DNA of 64,000 bases from an uncultured Pelagibacteraceae bacterium (lineage in GTDB: Bacteria > Pseudomonadota > Alphaproteobacteria > Pelagibacterales > Pelagibacteraceae). The stretch covers positions 1 through 64,000 of the forward strand of contig CACGGB010000001.1 of the NCBI GenBank assembly GCA_902572475.1. Reading direction: 5' to 3'. The first letter of the stretch is position 1, and each line of letters starts with the position of its first letter. The notes under the pieces were generated by a model that did not search any database, was not told the DNA's origin, and worked only from the letters and a program-made list of their open reading frames with translations. Below are positions 39,566 to 50,618 of the stretch, piece after piece. The translations under genes and the position numbers were made by a program.

Positions 39566-41071
39566 TTAAAAAATACTTTTACCGTTTTTAATTCTTTTTC
39601 TCATTTTAGGTAAAATTTCAACATTCAATCCTTTTAAATCTTTAGGTTTTAATTTTCTTAAATTTTGAACGCATTTTAAAAATCTTTGTGACTCTTTTTT
39701 TGAAATAATATTATCTGTTAGAACTTTAAATTTATTAATATATTCTTTTCTTCCGAATGGTCGTTTGCCAGCTGGGTGAGCATCTGCAACATTGATCTCT
39801 TCTGATATTGTAGAACCATTTTTCATTTTGACAATAACTTTTCCACCAAAACATTTTTTTTTAGGATCCCTGTTATGATATTTTTTTGTCCATTTCTTAT
39901 TCTCTTTGGTTACTATTTTCCGCCAAAGTTGAACTGTGCTTTTTCGTCTAGCTCTTTGTGGTGTGTACGACTTTACGTGATGCCAAGCTCCATCCTCTAA
40001 AGCTACAGCAAATATATACATTATAGAGTGATCTAAAGTTTCTCTACTTGCATAAGGATCCATTTTTTGAGGATCGTTAGCGCCAGTTCCAATTACATAA
40101 TGTGTATGATGACTTGTTTCTATTGTAATTTTTTTTATGTTATTTAAATTTTTAATTTTCTTATTTAAACTTCTTGCTAAATCAATTAATGCCTGTGACT
40201 GATACTCAGCAGAATGCTCTTTGGTGTAAGTTTCTAATATTGCTTTTTTTGGCTCATTAACTTTTGGTAAAGGAACAATATATTTTTTTCCAGGGCCTGA
40301 TAGAACATAAGCTATAACACTATCCTCACCCTCATATATTGGACTAGGAGCACCCTCGCCTCTCATACATCTATCAACTGCCTCGATTGCTAACTTACCA
40401 GCATGTGCAGGAGCAAAAGCTTTCCAACTTGAAATTTCTCCTTTTCTTGATTGTCTAGTTGAAATAGTTGTATGTAGAGCTTGTTGAACTGACTGATAGA
40501 TTGTTTCTGTATTTAATTTTAATAAACTTCCTAAACCTGCTGCAACACTTGGTCCTAAATGTGCTATATGATCAATTTTATGTTCGTGTAAACAAATCCC
40601 TTTTACTAAATTAACTTGAACTTCATAACCAGTTAAAATTCCTCTAATAAGATCTAATCCATTGCATCCTTTTTGTTGAGCAACTGCTAAAATTGCGGGT
40701 ATGTTATCTCCAGGGTGGCTATAATCTGCTGCTAAAAAAGTGTCATGATAATCAAGTTCTCTTACTGCAGTACCATTCGCCCAAGCAGCCCATTCACAGT
40801 CAACTTTTACTTTAGGATTTAATCCAAAAACGTTTGCTCCATTCTTTCTGGGGTGTGCTAAAGCCATTTGTCTTGAAGAAACAACGGGCTTCCTATTGTA
40901 AGACGCTATTGCAACCGATGCATTGTCAATAATTCTATTAATGACCATCTCAATTGCATCTTTATTTAATTTTGCTTTGTCAGATGAAATTTCTGCAATT
41001 TTCCATGCTAGTTGGTCCTTCTTTTTTAAATTCGCTTTAGATGGATGAACTTTTACCGTGATATTTCTCAT
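39566..41071 (-). CDS. prpD: MmgE/PrpD family protein (2-methylcitrate dehydratase-like)
   Basis: [29 protein letters not shown]. Confidence 0.88.
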   Translation of the reverse strand: MRNITVKVHPSKANLKKKDQLAWKIAEISSDKAKLNKDAIEMVINRIIDNASVAIASYNRKPVVSSRQMALAHPRKNGANVFGLNPKVKVDCEWAAWANGTAVRELDYHDTFLAADYSHPGDNIPAILAVAQQKGCNGLDLIRGILTGYEVQVNLVKGICLHEHKIDHIAHLGPSVAAGLGSLLKLNTETIYQSVQQALHTTISTRQSRKGEISSWKAFAPAHAGKLAIEAVDRCMRGEGAPSPIYEGEDSVIAYVLSGPGKKYIVPLPKVNEPKKAILETYTKEHSAEYQSQALIDLARSLNKKIKNLNNIKKITIETSHHTHYVIGTGANDPQKMDPYASRETLDHSIMYIFAVALEDGAWHHVKSYTPQRARRKSTVQLWRKIVTKENKKWTKKYHNRDPKKKCFGGKVIVKMKNGSTISEEINVADAHPAGKRPFGRKEYINKFKVLTDNIISKKESQRFLKCVQNLRKLKPKDLKGLNVEILPKMRKRIKNGKSIF

Positions 41072-43743
41072 TAATTGAGCATGTTACGTAAAACATACTG
41101 AAGAATTCCTCCGTTTTTATAATATTCTATTTCATTTTCAGTATCTATTCTACTCAAAGCTTGTATCTTTTTAATTGTGCCATCTTTATATTTTATTTCG
41201 CAAGCTACCTCTGCTCTTGGTTTAATTCCTTTTTCAATATCAACTATTGTAATGAGTTCAGCTCCTGTTATTTTTAATTTTTTTCTATCAAAACCTTCTT
41301 TAAATTGTAGTGGCAAAACACCCATACCTACTAAATTTGATCTATGAATTCTTTCAAAACTCTCAGCTAATACAGCTTTAATACCTAGTAGCTTTGTTCC
41401 TTTAGCTGCCCAGTCTCTCGAGGATCCTGTCCCGTATTCTTTACCAGCAATGACAACTAAATCATTATTTCTTTTTTTATATTCCATTGCAGCTTCATAA
41501 ACACTCATAACCTTGCCATCAGGCTGTAGAGTAGTAAATCCACCCTCTGTTCCAGGTGCCATTTCATTTCTAATTTTAATATTTCCAAAAGTTCCTCTCA
41601 TCATTACTTCATGGTTTCCTCTTCTGGCTCCATAAGAGTTGAAGTCTTTTTGTTGGATTTGATGTTCCATAAAATAATCCCCCGTTGGACTATCTTTCTT
41701 GATGCTTCCTGCTGGTGAAATATGATCCGTAGTTACTGTGTCTCCTAATAACAAAAGTATTCTAGCATCATTAATTGCCTTAAATCCCTCAGGTTTATCA
41801 GGAAGATTATCAAAAAAAGGTGGTCTTTTTACATATGTTGAGTTTTGTTCCCAGTTATAAATATCACTGTCAACTGTATCGATCTCTCTCCATTCTTTTG
41901 GTCCTTCTGAAACGTTAGAATATCTTTTTTTAAACATTTCAGCATTTAAAGAGGTAAGCATAATATCCTCAATTTCTTTATTGCTCGGCCAAATATCTTT
42001 TAAGAAAACATCTTTGCCAGCTTTATCTTTCCCAAGAGAAGATTTATATAAATCAAAATTCATATTCCCAGCTAAAGCATAAGCAACAACTAGAGGAGGC
42101 GAAGCTAGATAATTCGCTTTTACATCAGGATTTATTCTACCCTCAAAGTTCCTGTTCCCAGATAAAACTGAAACCGCATATAAATCTTTTTCGTTGATTG
42201 CATCTGATATATTTTTATTTAATGGCCCTGAATTTCCAATGCATGTAGTGCAGCCGTATCCTACAAGATTAAAACCTAATTCATCTAAATATTTATTTAA
42301 GCCAGCTTTTTCTAAGTAGTCAGTAACAACTTGTGATCCTGGCGCTAAAGAAGTTTTGACCCACGGTTTTACTTTTAATCCTCTCTCATAAGCTTTTTTG
42401 GCAAGAAGTCCAGCTCCAATTAAAACGCTTGGATTTGATGTATTAGTACATGAGGTAATTGCTGCAATAACAATATCCCCATCTTTTAATTTAAAATCTG
42501 CTCCTGCAACATCAGACTCTACAACTTTAGATCTTTTAGCGTTTTCTTTATAAACTTTAGCGAACGAACTTGCTGCCTCAGTTAGTAAAACTTTATCTTG
42601 AGGTCTTTTAGGTCCAGAGATACTTGTTACAACTGTGCTTACATCTAGAGATACTGTATCAGTAAACTCTACATCATTACTTGCCCATAGCCCTTGTTCT
42701 TTAGAATATTTTTCTACCAAAGCAATTGTTGCACTATCTCGTCCAGATAATTTTAAATATTTAAGTGACTCATCATCAACAGGGAAGAAGCCACACGTCG
42801 CTCCATATTCAGGAGCCATGTTAGCAATAGTTGCTCTATCAGCTAAAGTTAAATTTTTTAGTCCTTCTCCATAAAATTCTACAAATTTTCCTACAACACC
42901 TTTTTTTCTTAACATTTCCACAATTGTTAAAACTAAATCAGTTGCAGTTGTGCCCTCTTTGAGTTTACCTTTAATTTCAACTCCAACCACTTCTGGAATT
43001 AACATTGAAATTGGTTGTCCTAACATCGCAGCTTCAGCTTCAATACCACCAACTCCCCAACCTAATACGGATAACCCGTTAACCATTGTAGTGTGGCTGT
43101 CTGTTCCAACTAAAGTATCTGGATAAGCATATAAATCATTCCCGCTTTTAGATGACCAAACAACTTTGGATAAATATTCTAAGTTTACTTGGTGACAAAT
43201 ACCTGTTCCTGGTGGTACTACTCTAAAATTATCAAAAGCTTGTTGACCCCATTTTAAGAAAGAATAACGCTCTCCGTTTCTAGAAAATTCCCTTTCTACA
43301 TTTTTATCAAATGATTTCCCTGAAGCATATTCGTCAACCATTACTGAATGATCGATTACTAAGTCTACAGTTGATAAGGGATTTATTTTTTCTGGATCTT
43401 TATTTTTATCTTTTACAGCATCTCTCATAGCAGCTAAATCCGCTACTGCTGGGATTCCTGTGTAGTCCTGCATTAAAACTCTAGCTGGTCTGTAAGCTAT
43501 TTCAGTATTAGATTTTTTATTTTTTAACCATTCTTTAATTGCCAAAATCTGTTTTCTATCTACAGTTATATCGTCTTCGTATCTAAGTAAATTTTCTAAT
43601 AAAACTTTGAGAGATTTTGGTAATTTTGAAATTCCGTCTAAACCATTCTTTTCGGCTATTTTTAAATTGAAAATTTTATATTCTTTACCTGATGATGAAA
43701 TATTATCTAATGATTTAAAGGAATTTTTACTATTAAATTTCAT
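41071..43743 (-). CDS. acnA: Aconitate hydratase A
   Basis: [62 protein letters not shown]. Confidence 0.98.
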   Translation of the reverse strand: MKFNSKNSFKSLDNISSSGKEYKIFNLKIAEKNGLDGISKLPKSLKVLLENLLRYEDDITVDRKQILAIKEWLKNKKSNTEIAYRPARVLMQDYTGIPAVADLAAMRDAVKDKNKDPEKINPLSTVDLVIDHSVMVDEYASGKSFDKNVEREFSRNGERYSFLKWGQQAFDNFRVVPPGTGICHQVNLEYLSKVVWSSKSGNDLYAYPDTLVGTDSHTTMVNGLSVLGWGVGGIEAEAAMLGQPISMLIPEVVGVEIKGKLKEGTTATDLVLTIVEMLRKKGVVGKFVEFYGEGLKNLTLADRATIANMAPEYGATCGFFPVDDESLKYLKLSGRDSATIALVEKYSKEQGLWASNDVEFTDTVSLDVSTVVTSISGPKRPQDKVLLTEAASSFAKVYKENAKRSKVVESDVAGADFKLKDGDIVIAAITSCTNTSNPSVLIGAGLLAKKAYERGLKVKPWVKTSLAPGSQVVTDYLEKAGLNKYLDELGFNLVGYGCTTCIGNSGPLNKNISDAINEKDLYAVSVLSGNRNFEGRINPDVKANYLASPPLVVAYALAGNMNFDLYKSSLGKDKAGKDVFLKDIWPSNKEIEDIMLTSLNAEMFKKRYSNVSEGPKEWREIDTVDSDIYNWEQNSTYVKRPPFFDNLPDKPEGFKAINDARILLLLGDTVTTDHISPAGSIKKDSPTGDYFMEHQIQQKDFNSYGARRGNHEVMMRGTFGNIKIRNEMAPGTEGGFTTLQPDGKVMSVYEAAMEYKKRNNDLVVIAGKEYGTGSSRDWAAKGTKLLGIKAVLAESFERIHRSNLVGMGVLPLQFKEGFDRKKLKITGAELITIVDIEKGIKPRAEVACEIKYKDGTIKKIQALSRIDTENEIEYYKNGGILQYVLRNMLN

Positions 43744-43746
43744 GCG

Positions 43747-44334
43747 CTATACATAGAACAAAATCACACAAACGATAAGTAAAAAAGACATTGTATAATT
43801 AAAATTCTTAATAAATTTATCACTTGTGGCGAATTTTCTCATGTATTTACCCATTAAACACCAGGCTGTTTGACTTCCAACAGCCATCAAAAACCATACA
43901 AATGTTAAAACAATCGAGTCTCTTAAATAGTTATTTTGTGTATCAATAAATAAAGAAATTGAAGTTAATCCAACAATAATGCTTTTGGGATTTACGAATT
44001 GAAACCAAAAAGTATTTAAAAAAGTTACTGGCTTTGGATCAATTTTTTTATCTTTTGTTTGTCCTGCAAAAGATAATTTGTATGCCATATATAACAGGTA
44101 GATTGATCCTAATATTTTTATTGCAGTTTGAATAAATGCATACTTTTGAAAAATAGCTCCAGATGTAAGTTGCAAAAGAATAATTAAAAGCGTCCATCCG
44201 ATAATTACTCCAAGCATAGTGGGAATGGCTTTTCTAAAACCAAAATTAAAAGCCGTATAAGATGTCATAATATTATTTGGACCAGGAGAAAACGCGGTTG
44301 CAATACCGAATAATATTAATGGAAATAGTTGCAT
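43747..44334 (-). CDS. LysE-family translocator
   Basis: FSPGPNNIMTSYTAFNFGFRKAIP. Confidence 0.9.
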   Translation of the reverse strand: MQLFPLILFGIATAFSPGPNNIMTSYTAFNFGFRKAIPTMLGVIIGWTLLIILLQLTSGAIFQKYAFIQTAIKILGSIYLLYMAYKLSFAGQTKDKKIDPKPVTFLNTFWFQFVNPKSIIVGLTSISLFIDTQNNYLRDSIVLTFVWFLMAVGSQTAWCLMGKYMRKFATSDKFIKNFNYTMSFLLIVCVILFYV

Positions 44335-44340
44335 TTTAAT

Positions 44341-44790
44341 TTAATGAGGCGCTCTAAACTTACTATGACAAGCCGAACAATTACTCCACATTAATTCCTT
44401 CTGTGCTGCTCTTAAATCTTCAGCAGTCTCAATAGCTTTGGCAAGTTTTATCATATCATCTGATGCTTTTTTCATCAAAGCATTGAATTCATTTTTATTT
44501 TCCCAAATGCTCGGTAGTGCTTCTGTTTTAAATCCCTCTTTTGTATTTTCAGGAAAATAATCTAATAATTTTATATAATTATCTGAAATTTTTTTCATTA
44601 AAGGTTTAGCCTCCTCAATTCTTTTAGATTTCAGTAATATAGATATTTTTTTAGCATTTTGATAGTTTTCACTAAACATTGCTTTTCTACCTTTAATAAT
44701 TTCTTCTACAGTTTGAGCATTAGCAGAAAAAGAAAGGGTTAAAGAAAAAATAATAATAAGTGTTTTTATTATTTTTATCTTTTGTATCAT
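44341..44790 (-). CDS. Class II cytochrome c (c'-like)
   Basis: Signal peptide, C-terminal CSACH heme motif. Confidence 0.88.
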   Translation of the reverse strand: MIQKIKIIKTLIIIFSLTLSFSANAQTVEEIIKGRKAMFSENYQNAKKISILLKSKRIEEAKPLMKKISDNYIKLLDYFPENTKEGFKTEALPSIWENKNEFNALMKKASDDMIKLAKAIETAEDLRAAQKELMWSNCSACHSKFRAPH

Positions 44791-44795
44791 AAAAT

Positions 44796-45278
44796 TTATA
44801 TTGTCATGAATACTGAAGATTTCCCATCTTTAAGTTGATAAATAACAAAGGGCTCATCTTTATCACCTGGCATTCCTGGTGTGCCGATAGGCATCCCAGG
44901 TAAAGCTATACCATCAATATCTGGTTGCTCTTTTAATAATTTATTGACTGCTTCAATCGGGACATGTCCTTCAATAAAGTATTTACCCATAATTGTAGTA
45001 TGACAAGACTGCATTTCTACTGGGATATTATATTTTTGTTTTATTGTATGAAGGCTTCTCATATCTGTTTGTTTTACTTTAAATTTTTCCTCTTCTAAAA
45101 ATAAGACATACCCATAGCAACATCCGCATGAGGGTGTCTTAAAGACTTCAACAATTTGTTTATTGTTAATATTGGCTAAAGCGTCTTTTTTATCTGTGAC
45201 AAAATTAAAGATATAAAAAACAAAGAATAATACTACTGTAAATATAATGAATTTAGATGTGGTGCTTTTAAATGACAT
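44796..45278 (-). CDS. DUF411 metal-binding-like protein
   Basis: VEVFKTPSCGCCYGYVLFLEE; SCHTTIMGKYFIEGHVP. Confidence 0.92.
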   Translation of the reverse strand: MSFKSTTSKFIIFTVVLFFVFYIFNFVTDKKDALANINNKQIVEVFKTPSCGCCYGYVLFLEEEKFKVKQTDMRSLHTIKQKYNIPVEMQSCHTTIMGKYFIEGHVPIEAVNKLLKEQPDIDGIALPGMPIGTPGMPGDKDEPFVIYQLKDGKSSVFMTI

Positions 45279-45296
45279 GTTTAATTATAATTAATA

Positions 45297-45827
45297 ATGA
45301 GAATTTTTAACAGTCAAAATGAATATGGCCTATTGGCCAAATTGTTCCACTGGATTACATTTATTGTCTTAATAGCCCAAGTTCCTTTTGGATTTTATTT
45401 AGTAGGGCTTGAATTTTCTGATGAAAGAATTGAACTTGAAAATATACATATCCTAGTAGGAATAACCGTTTTCTATCTTACTTTGTTTAGATTAATTTGG
45501 AAATTTTTTAACAAAAGTCCATCTGAAACTAGAAGTTTTTTTAAAGGCCAAGTCTTTATTGGTAAGGCTAATCATTTCTTACTTTATTTAAGTATTTTTA
45601 CTATAACTATCTCTGGAATTCTTAAGAAACTTTATATGGGAGAAACGCTTAATTTTATATTTTTTAAATATGGATTTGAAAAAGATAATTTTGTTTTAGC
45701 TGATGCTTATTACCAAGTTCACATTTACGCTAATTACTTATTATTAGCACTTGTAAGTCTGCATATACTTGCGGTAATTGTTCATCATTTTGTTTTTAAG
45801 GATAAAATCTTAAACAAAATTACTTAA
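45297..45827 (+). CDS. Cytochrome b561
   Basis: KLFHWITFIVLIAQVPFGFYL; conserved HxxxA/H heme ligand pattern in 4 TM. Confidence 0.9.
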   Translation: MRIFNSQNEYGLLAKLFHWITFIVLIAQVPFGFYLVGLEFSDERIELENIHILVGITVFYLTLFRLIWKFFNKSPSETRSFFKGQVFIGKANHFLLYLSIFTITISGILKKLYMGETLNFIFFKYGFEKDNFVLADAYYQVHIYANYLLLALVSLHILAVIVHHFVFKDKILNKIT

Positions 45828-46261
45828 TGGCAAGCTTCGTTGAATTTTTTGAGTCTCCAATAATTATATGGCCAAGGGGTAACAAATCCAACAGCTAACA
45901 TTATTGGCACAACCCACCAAGTTAAAACAGCTCCTCCAGTGAGAAAATAGTCTGTAGCATTCATAGCAATTTCCATACTTACCATTGAGATTAAACTCAT
46001 TCCAACAGCTGTTTTAAAAGCTAATTTTAAAGAAAAATTTTGCCTTAATAAGATAATCGTTTCTAAAATAATGCTTGTAATAATCCCATTAATTATCGCT
46101 AAAACCATAATTGCTAAAACAGGAAAAGGAATTTTTGTTAATTGAAAAAATAAAATAGTTCCAAAATCACCAATAGAGCAACCAAGTAAACACCAAAATG
46201 TATTTTTTGCACTTCTAGACCAAGTGTGTTTACAGCTCCAATTAAATGTTTCAGAACTCAT
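45824..46261 (-). CDS. DUF4396 membrane protein
   Basis: WSRSAKNTFWCLLGCSIGDFGTI..PWPYNYWRLKKFNEACH. Confidence 0.82.
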   Translation of the reverse strand: MSSETFNWSCKHTWSRSAKNTFWCLLGCSIGDFGTILFFQLTKIPFPVLAIMVLAIINGIITSIILETIILLRQNFSLKLAFKTAVGMSLISMVSMEIAMNATDYFLTGGAVLTWWVVPIMLAVGFVTPWPYNYWRLKKFNEACH

Positions 46262-46596
46262 TACGCAATATCTAAACCATTATCAGTTTTCTGAGATGGG
46301 TGCACTAGGACAACTTTTCCGTCTTTTTCAATAGCTCCAAGCACTAAAACTTCTGATGTAACGCCAGCTATATTTTTTATCGGAAAATTACAAACCCCAA
46401 TTACTTGTTTTCCTACTAAATTTTCAGGAGTGTAATAGTGAGTGATCTGAGCTGAGGATTGCTTAATCCCTATTTCTTTTCCAAAATCTACCTTAACTAC
46501 TAATGAGGGTTTTCTTGCTTTTTCATTTACTTTTGCTTCTAAGATAGTACCAACTTTAATTATTACTTTTTTAAATTCTTCGTAAGTTATTTCCAT
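46261..46596 (-). CDS. csaA: CsaA-type tRNA-binding domain protein
   Basis: IIKVGTILEAKVNEKARKPSLVVKVDFG; QVIGVCNFPIKNIAGVTSEVLVLG. Confidence 0.92.
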   Translation of the reverse strand: MEITYEEFKKVIIKVGTILEAKVNEKARKPSLVVKVDFGKEIGIKQSSAQITHYYTPENLVGKQVIGVCNFPIKNIAGVTSEVLVLGAIEKDGKVVLVHPSQKTDNGLDIA

Positions 46597-46616
46597 AAAT
46601 TCCTTTCTATAAATAA

Positions 46617-46640
46617 AAAAGGGGGCCTAAGCCCCCTTTT
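46617..46640. terminator. Terminator downstream of livK
   Basis: AAAAGGGGGC-CTAA-GCCCCCTTTT. Confidence 0.85.
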
Positions 46641-46660
46641 AAATTAGTTAAGCAATTGAA

Positions 46661-47764
46661 TTACAGTTCTTTGTAATTACCTTTGCTCCACTCATAAAAT
46701 ACGTAACCTGGTAAGCTCACGTCACCTTTTTTATCAAAGCTTAGTGAACCAATTACAGTATCAAACTTACCTTTTCTCATTACTTTAAGAACCTTAGCAG
46801 GGTCGTTTGATCCAGCTTGGTTAGCAGCTTGTTCAAATACTTGTAAAGCAGCGTATGAGTAAAGAACATAACCTTCTGGCTCAATACCAGCAGCTTTAAA
46901 TTCTTTTACAACATCTGCAGCTGCAGGATTATTTCTTGGATCTGGAGAGAAAGTCATTAACGTACCTTCACCTGCATCACCAGTAATATCCCAATATTCA
47001 GCTGTAACTAAAGCGTCACCACTGATTAATTTAGTTTTCATACCTTGGTCTCTCATTTGTCTTACGATCAAACCACCTTCTGTGTGGTAACCACCAAGAT
47101 AAACTGCATCGATGTTATTAGATTTTAGTTTCGAAACTAAAGCAGAGTAATCTTTCTCACCTGCTGTGTAAGCTTCGTACATAGCTTCTTTAAGGCCAGC
47201 TTTCTTCATATTTTTTCTCGTCGCATCTGCTAAACCTTTTCCGTAAGCAGTTTTGTCGTGAAGGATAGCAACTTTTTTACCTTTATAGTTATCAGCTAAA
47301 AATTTACCAGCAACTTCACCTTGCTGATCATCTCGACCACAAACTCTAAAAGTATATTTACCACCTTTATCCGTTAACGCTGGATTTGTTGAAGCTGGTG
47401 AAACTTGTATAATTCCTTCTTCGTTGTAAACCGCAGAAGCTGGAATTGAAGAACCGGAGCAAAAGTGACCTGCAACATAAGCTACACCTTGACCAGCAAA
47501 TTTGTTGGCTACAGCAACAGCTTGTTTAGGATCACAAGCATCATCTCCGATTTCTAATTTAACTTTCTCGCCATTAATTCCACCTTTTTTATTAACGTGC
47601 TTTAACCACATTTCAGCACCAGCTTTTAACTGAGCACCAAATGAAGCGTACTGACCAGACATAGGTCCAGCAGAAGCAACAACAACGTCAGCTTTAGCTG
47701 AAACTGTTGCAAGCATTAATATTCCGGCAATTAATGAAAGAAGTTTATTGAACGTTCTTAACAT
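46661..47764 (-). CDS. livK: Branched-chain amino-acid type ABC substrate-binding protein
   Basis: Signal peptide; GPMSGQYASFGAQLKAGAEMWLKHVNKKGGINGEKVKLE. Confidence 0.95.
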   Translation of the reverse strand: MLRTFNKLLSLIAGILMLATVSAKADVVVASAGPMSGQYASFGAQLKAGAEMWLKHVNKKGGINGEKVKLEIGDDACDPKQAVAVANKFAGQGVAYVAGHFCSGSSIPASAVYNEEGIIQVSPASTNPALTDKGGKYTFRVCGRDDQQGEVAGKFLADNYKGKKVAILHDKTAYGKGLADATRKNMKKAGLKEAMYEAYTAGEKDYSALVSKLKSNNIDAVYLGGYHTEGGLIVRQMRDQGMKTKLISGDALVTAEYWDITGDAGEGTLMTFSPDPRNNPAAADVVKEFKAAGIEPEGYVLYSYAALQVFEQAANQAGSNDPAKVLKVMRKGKFDTVIGSLSFDKKGDVSLPGYVFYEWSKGNYKEL

Positions 47765-47842
47765 ATTATTTCCCTTTGTTGTTAATTAATTAATTATCGA
47801 TATTGAACACCTTAATTCCAATATTGTAAATATGAAAAAAAG

Positions 47843-48562
47843 TTAATTTTTTGCCCCACCTTCGAGATAAGCAGCTTGTATATCTTTATTTTTGAGTAAC
47901 TCTTGACCGGGACCCTTTATGGTCACCTTCCCGTTTACTAAAACATATGCTCTATCAGCAAGCTCCAAAGCCTTTTTTGCATTTTGCTCAACTAAAAAAA
48001 TAGTAACATTTTTTTCTTTATTAATATTTTTTATTGAAATAAAAATTTGATTTACTAGTTTAGGTGCTATTCCGAGTGAAGGTTCATCTAATAAAAGTAC
48101 TTTGGGTTTACTCATTAATGCTCTTCCTATCGCCAGCATTTGCTGTTCTCCTCCAGAAAGTGTTCCACCTCTTTGCGTTTTTCTATCACTTAATACAGGA
48201 AATAAATCGTAAACTTCCTTAATATCATTTTCAAAGTGCTTTCCTTTTTCGTTAGCATGAGCTCCTAATCTTAAATTTTCTTCTACAGTCAATCTTGAAA
48301 ATATTCTTCTTCCTTCTGGAACTTGGCAAATACCCATATCAACTATTTTATGAGGGGCTTTGTTCTCAATATTTTCACCATTGAAAACTATATTTCCTTT
48401 TCTAGCTTTATTCACTCCACTTATAGTCATAAGTAAAGTTGATTTACCTGCTCCATTAGAGCCAATTAAAGAGACAATTTCACCGTCATTTACATCAAGG
48501 TCAACACCTCTAAGAGCTTGAATTTTTCCATAAAAAGTTTCAACATTAGAAATCTTAAGCAT
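47843..48562 (-). CDS. livF: HAAT ABC transporter ATPase LivF
   Basis: GSNGAGKSTLL; LSGGEQQMLAIGRALMSKPKVLLLDEPSLG. Confidence 0.95.
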   Translation of the reverse strand: MLKISNVETFYGKIQALRGVDLDVNDGEIVSLIGSNGAGKSTLLMTISGVNKARKGNIVFNGENIENKAPHKIVDMGICQVPEGRRIFSRLTVEENLRLGAHANEKGKHFENDIKEVYDLFPVLSDRKTQRGGTLSGGEQQMLAIGRALMSKPKVLLLDEPSLGIAPKLVNQIFISIKNINKEKNVTIFLVEQNAKKALELADRAYVLVNGKVTIKGPGQELLKNKDIQAAYLEGGAKN

Positions 48563-49353
48563 TATTCATCTACTCCAAGGTAAGCTTCGATAACCTCTTT
48601 GCTATTTTTAGTTTGTTCGGCTGTTCCTTCAAAGATTTTTTTACCATAATTCAAAACAACAACATGGTCAGAAATACCCATTACCACACTCATATCATGT
48701 TCAATTAATAAAATTCCTGTTTGTTTTTCTGTTTTAATAAATTTTAAAAGTTTATTTAGTTCAGCTGACTCTTTTGGATTTAACCCTGCGGCTGGTTCAT
48801 CTAAACACAATAACCTTGGTTCAATACACATTGCACGAACAATTTCTAATTTTCTTTGATCCCCGTAAGGTAGATCACCTGCATTGTCATCTGCTCTATG
48901 AGTTAAACCAATAATATCTAACCAGTACTTCGCTTTATCAACTGCTAGCTGTTCTTTATCTCTATAGCTTTTAAGATTAAGTAAACCAAATAAAGAGTAA
49001 CCAGAAGCTACCATTAATTCATTATGTTGAGCGACTAACAAATTTTCAAGAACTGACATTGCTGGGAATAATCTAATATTTTGAAAAGTTCTAGCCACCT
49101 TAGCTACATAAGCAATTTTAAAATCTGTATATTTTCTTAATGAAATTTTGCTATCCTCTTTGTGTAAAAACATTTGACCATTAGTAGGCTTATAAAATCC
49201 TGTTAGACAATTGAATACAGTAGTTTTTCCTGCACCGTTAGGTCCAATGATAGAGGTAATTTGATTATTTTTTGCATCAAAACTTAAATCATCAATTGCG
49301 GTCAAGCCACCGAACTTCATTGTTAAATTTTCTACTGATAATAAATTGCTCAT
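48562..49353 (-). CDS. livG: HAAT ABC transporter ATPase LivG
   Basis: GPNGAGKTTVFNCLTGFYKPT; LPYGDQRKLEIVRAM. Confidence 0.95.
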   Translation of the reverse strand: MSNLLSVENLTMKFGGLTAIDDLSFDAKNNQITSIIGPNGAGKTTVFNCLTGFYKPTNGQMFLHKEDSKISLRKYTDFKIAYVAKVARTFQNIRLFPAMSVLENLLVAQHNELMVASGYSLFGLLNLKSYRDKEQLAVDKAKYWLDIIGLTHRADDNAGDLPYGDQRKLEIVRAMCIEPRLLCLDEPAAGLNPKESAELNKLLKFIKTEKQTGILLIEHDMSVVMGISDHVVVLNYGKKIFEGTAEQTKNSKEVIEAYLGVDE

Positions 49354-50618
49354 TTCTTATCTCCGTGCATGAGAATAGTTGGCTTCCTGTTTGCTAATAT
49401 TCCCTTTGGTTTAAACACCATAATTAAAACCATCGCTCCACCAAAAGCGATCATTCTAAATTGTTCTAAATCCCTAAACATTTCTGTTATTCCAATTAAG
49501 AAAATTGATGCAAGAACGACTCCAGTTTGTGAGCCCATGCCGCCAAGTACAACAATCGCAACAATAATTGCAGACTCAATAAATGTGAAACTTTCTGGAC
49601 TTATAAATGCTTGTCGCGTTGCAAAAAATGAACCAGCGAAACCACCAAACATAGCTCCAATTGCAAAAGCAGTTAGTTTTGTATTCGTAGGATTTACTCC
49701 TAAAGATTTACAAGCGATCTCATCCTCTCTTAAAGCTTCCCATGCTCTACCGACAGGAAGTTTTCTTATCTTTAGCGTGAAGTAATTCGTTATTAAGGCT
49801 AATACTAAAATTAAGTAGTATAGAAATATTATTCGATGCATTGTTGAATATTCAAGATTGAAAAACAAATGAAAACTTGTTTCCCCCTCATCTGGAGATC
49901 TTTTAAAAGGTAATCCAAAAAAAGATGGTCGCGGTATGCCTGTTATTCCGTCAGGTCCATTAGTTACCTCATACCAATTGATCAAAATAATTCTTATAAT
50001 TTCCCCAAATCCTAAAGTAACAATTGCAAGATAATCTCCTCTTAATCTTAAAACTGGAAAACCAAGTAAAATTCCAAAAAAAGCTGCAAATACTCCAGCC
50101 AAAGGTAAACAAATCCAAAAAGACCAACCGAACGTAGTTGCAATTAGTGCGTAAGAATAAGCGCCGACTGCATAAAAAGCTACATAACCTAAATCAAGAA
50201 GACCTGCTAAACCGACTACAATATTCAAGCCCCATCCTAACATGATGTAAGTTAAAATCATTATTGCTACATCCATAAAGTACCTGTCAGTAAACGGTAG
50301 AAATGGAAATACTACTGCAAACAAAATTCCTGTAATTGCAAAATGTTTAGCTTTATCCTCGGTAATACTGGAAAACTTTGATGATAGTGTTGAAAAAATT
50401 TTAAATTCTGTTCTTCTTGCAGAATTAATATTAATTAAAAATCTTCCTAGAATACATAATCCAACAAGTAAAAAAACTACTCCCCATTGTGGAGTTATGA
50501 ATAGCCCTTCACCTTTTGATACAGTTCTTAAACCTACTATTGGACCAAACAAAGCTAAGGCAATTAAGCCTGTAAACAAACTGTCTTTAAATGACTGAAT
50601 GATATCTTTCTTTTCCAT
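49350..50618 (-). CDS. livM: HAAT ABC permease LivM
   Basis: LNIVVGLAGLLDLGYVAFYAVGAY; GRAWEALREDEIACKSLGVN. Confidence 0.95.
   Translation of the reverse strand: MEKKDIIQSFKDSLFTGLIALALFGPIVGLRTVSKGEGLFITPQWGVVFLLVGLCILGRFLININSARRTEFKIFSTLSSKFSSITEDKAKHFAITGILFAVVFPFLPFTDRYFMDVAIMILTYIMLGWGLNIVVGLAGLLDLGYVAFYAVGAYSYALIATTFGWSFWICLPLAGVFAAFFGILLGFPVLRLRGDYLAIVTLGFGEIIRIILINWYEVTNGPDGITGIPRPSFFGLPFKRSPDEGETSFHLFFNLEYSTMHRIIFLYYLILVLALITNYFTLKIRKLPVGRAWEALREDEIACKSLGVNPTNTKLTAFAIGAMFGGFAGSFFATRQAFISPESFTFIESAIIVAIVVLGGMGSQTGVVLASIFLIGITEMFRDLEQFRMIAFGGAMVLIMVFKPKGILANRKPTILMHGDKK

Noticed and set aside
49369-49785. 138-aa + strand ORF opposite livM
   Set aside because: Antisense shadow of livM; composition is that of a reversed membrane-protein gene
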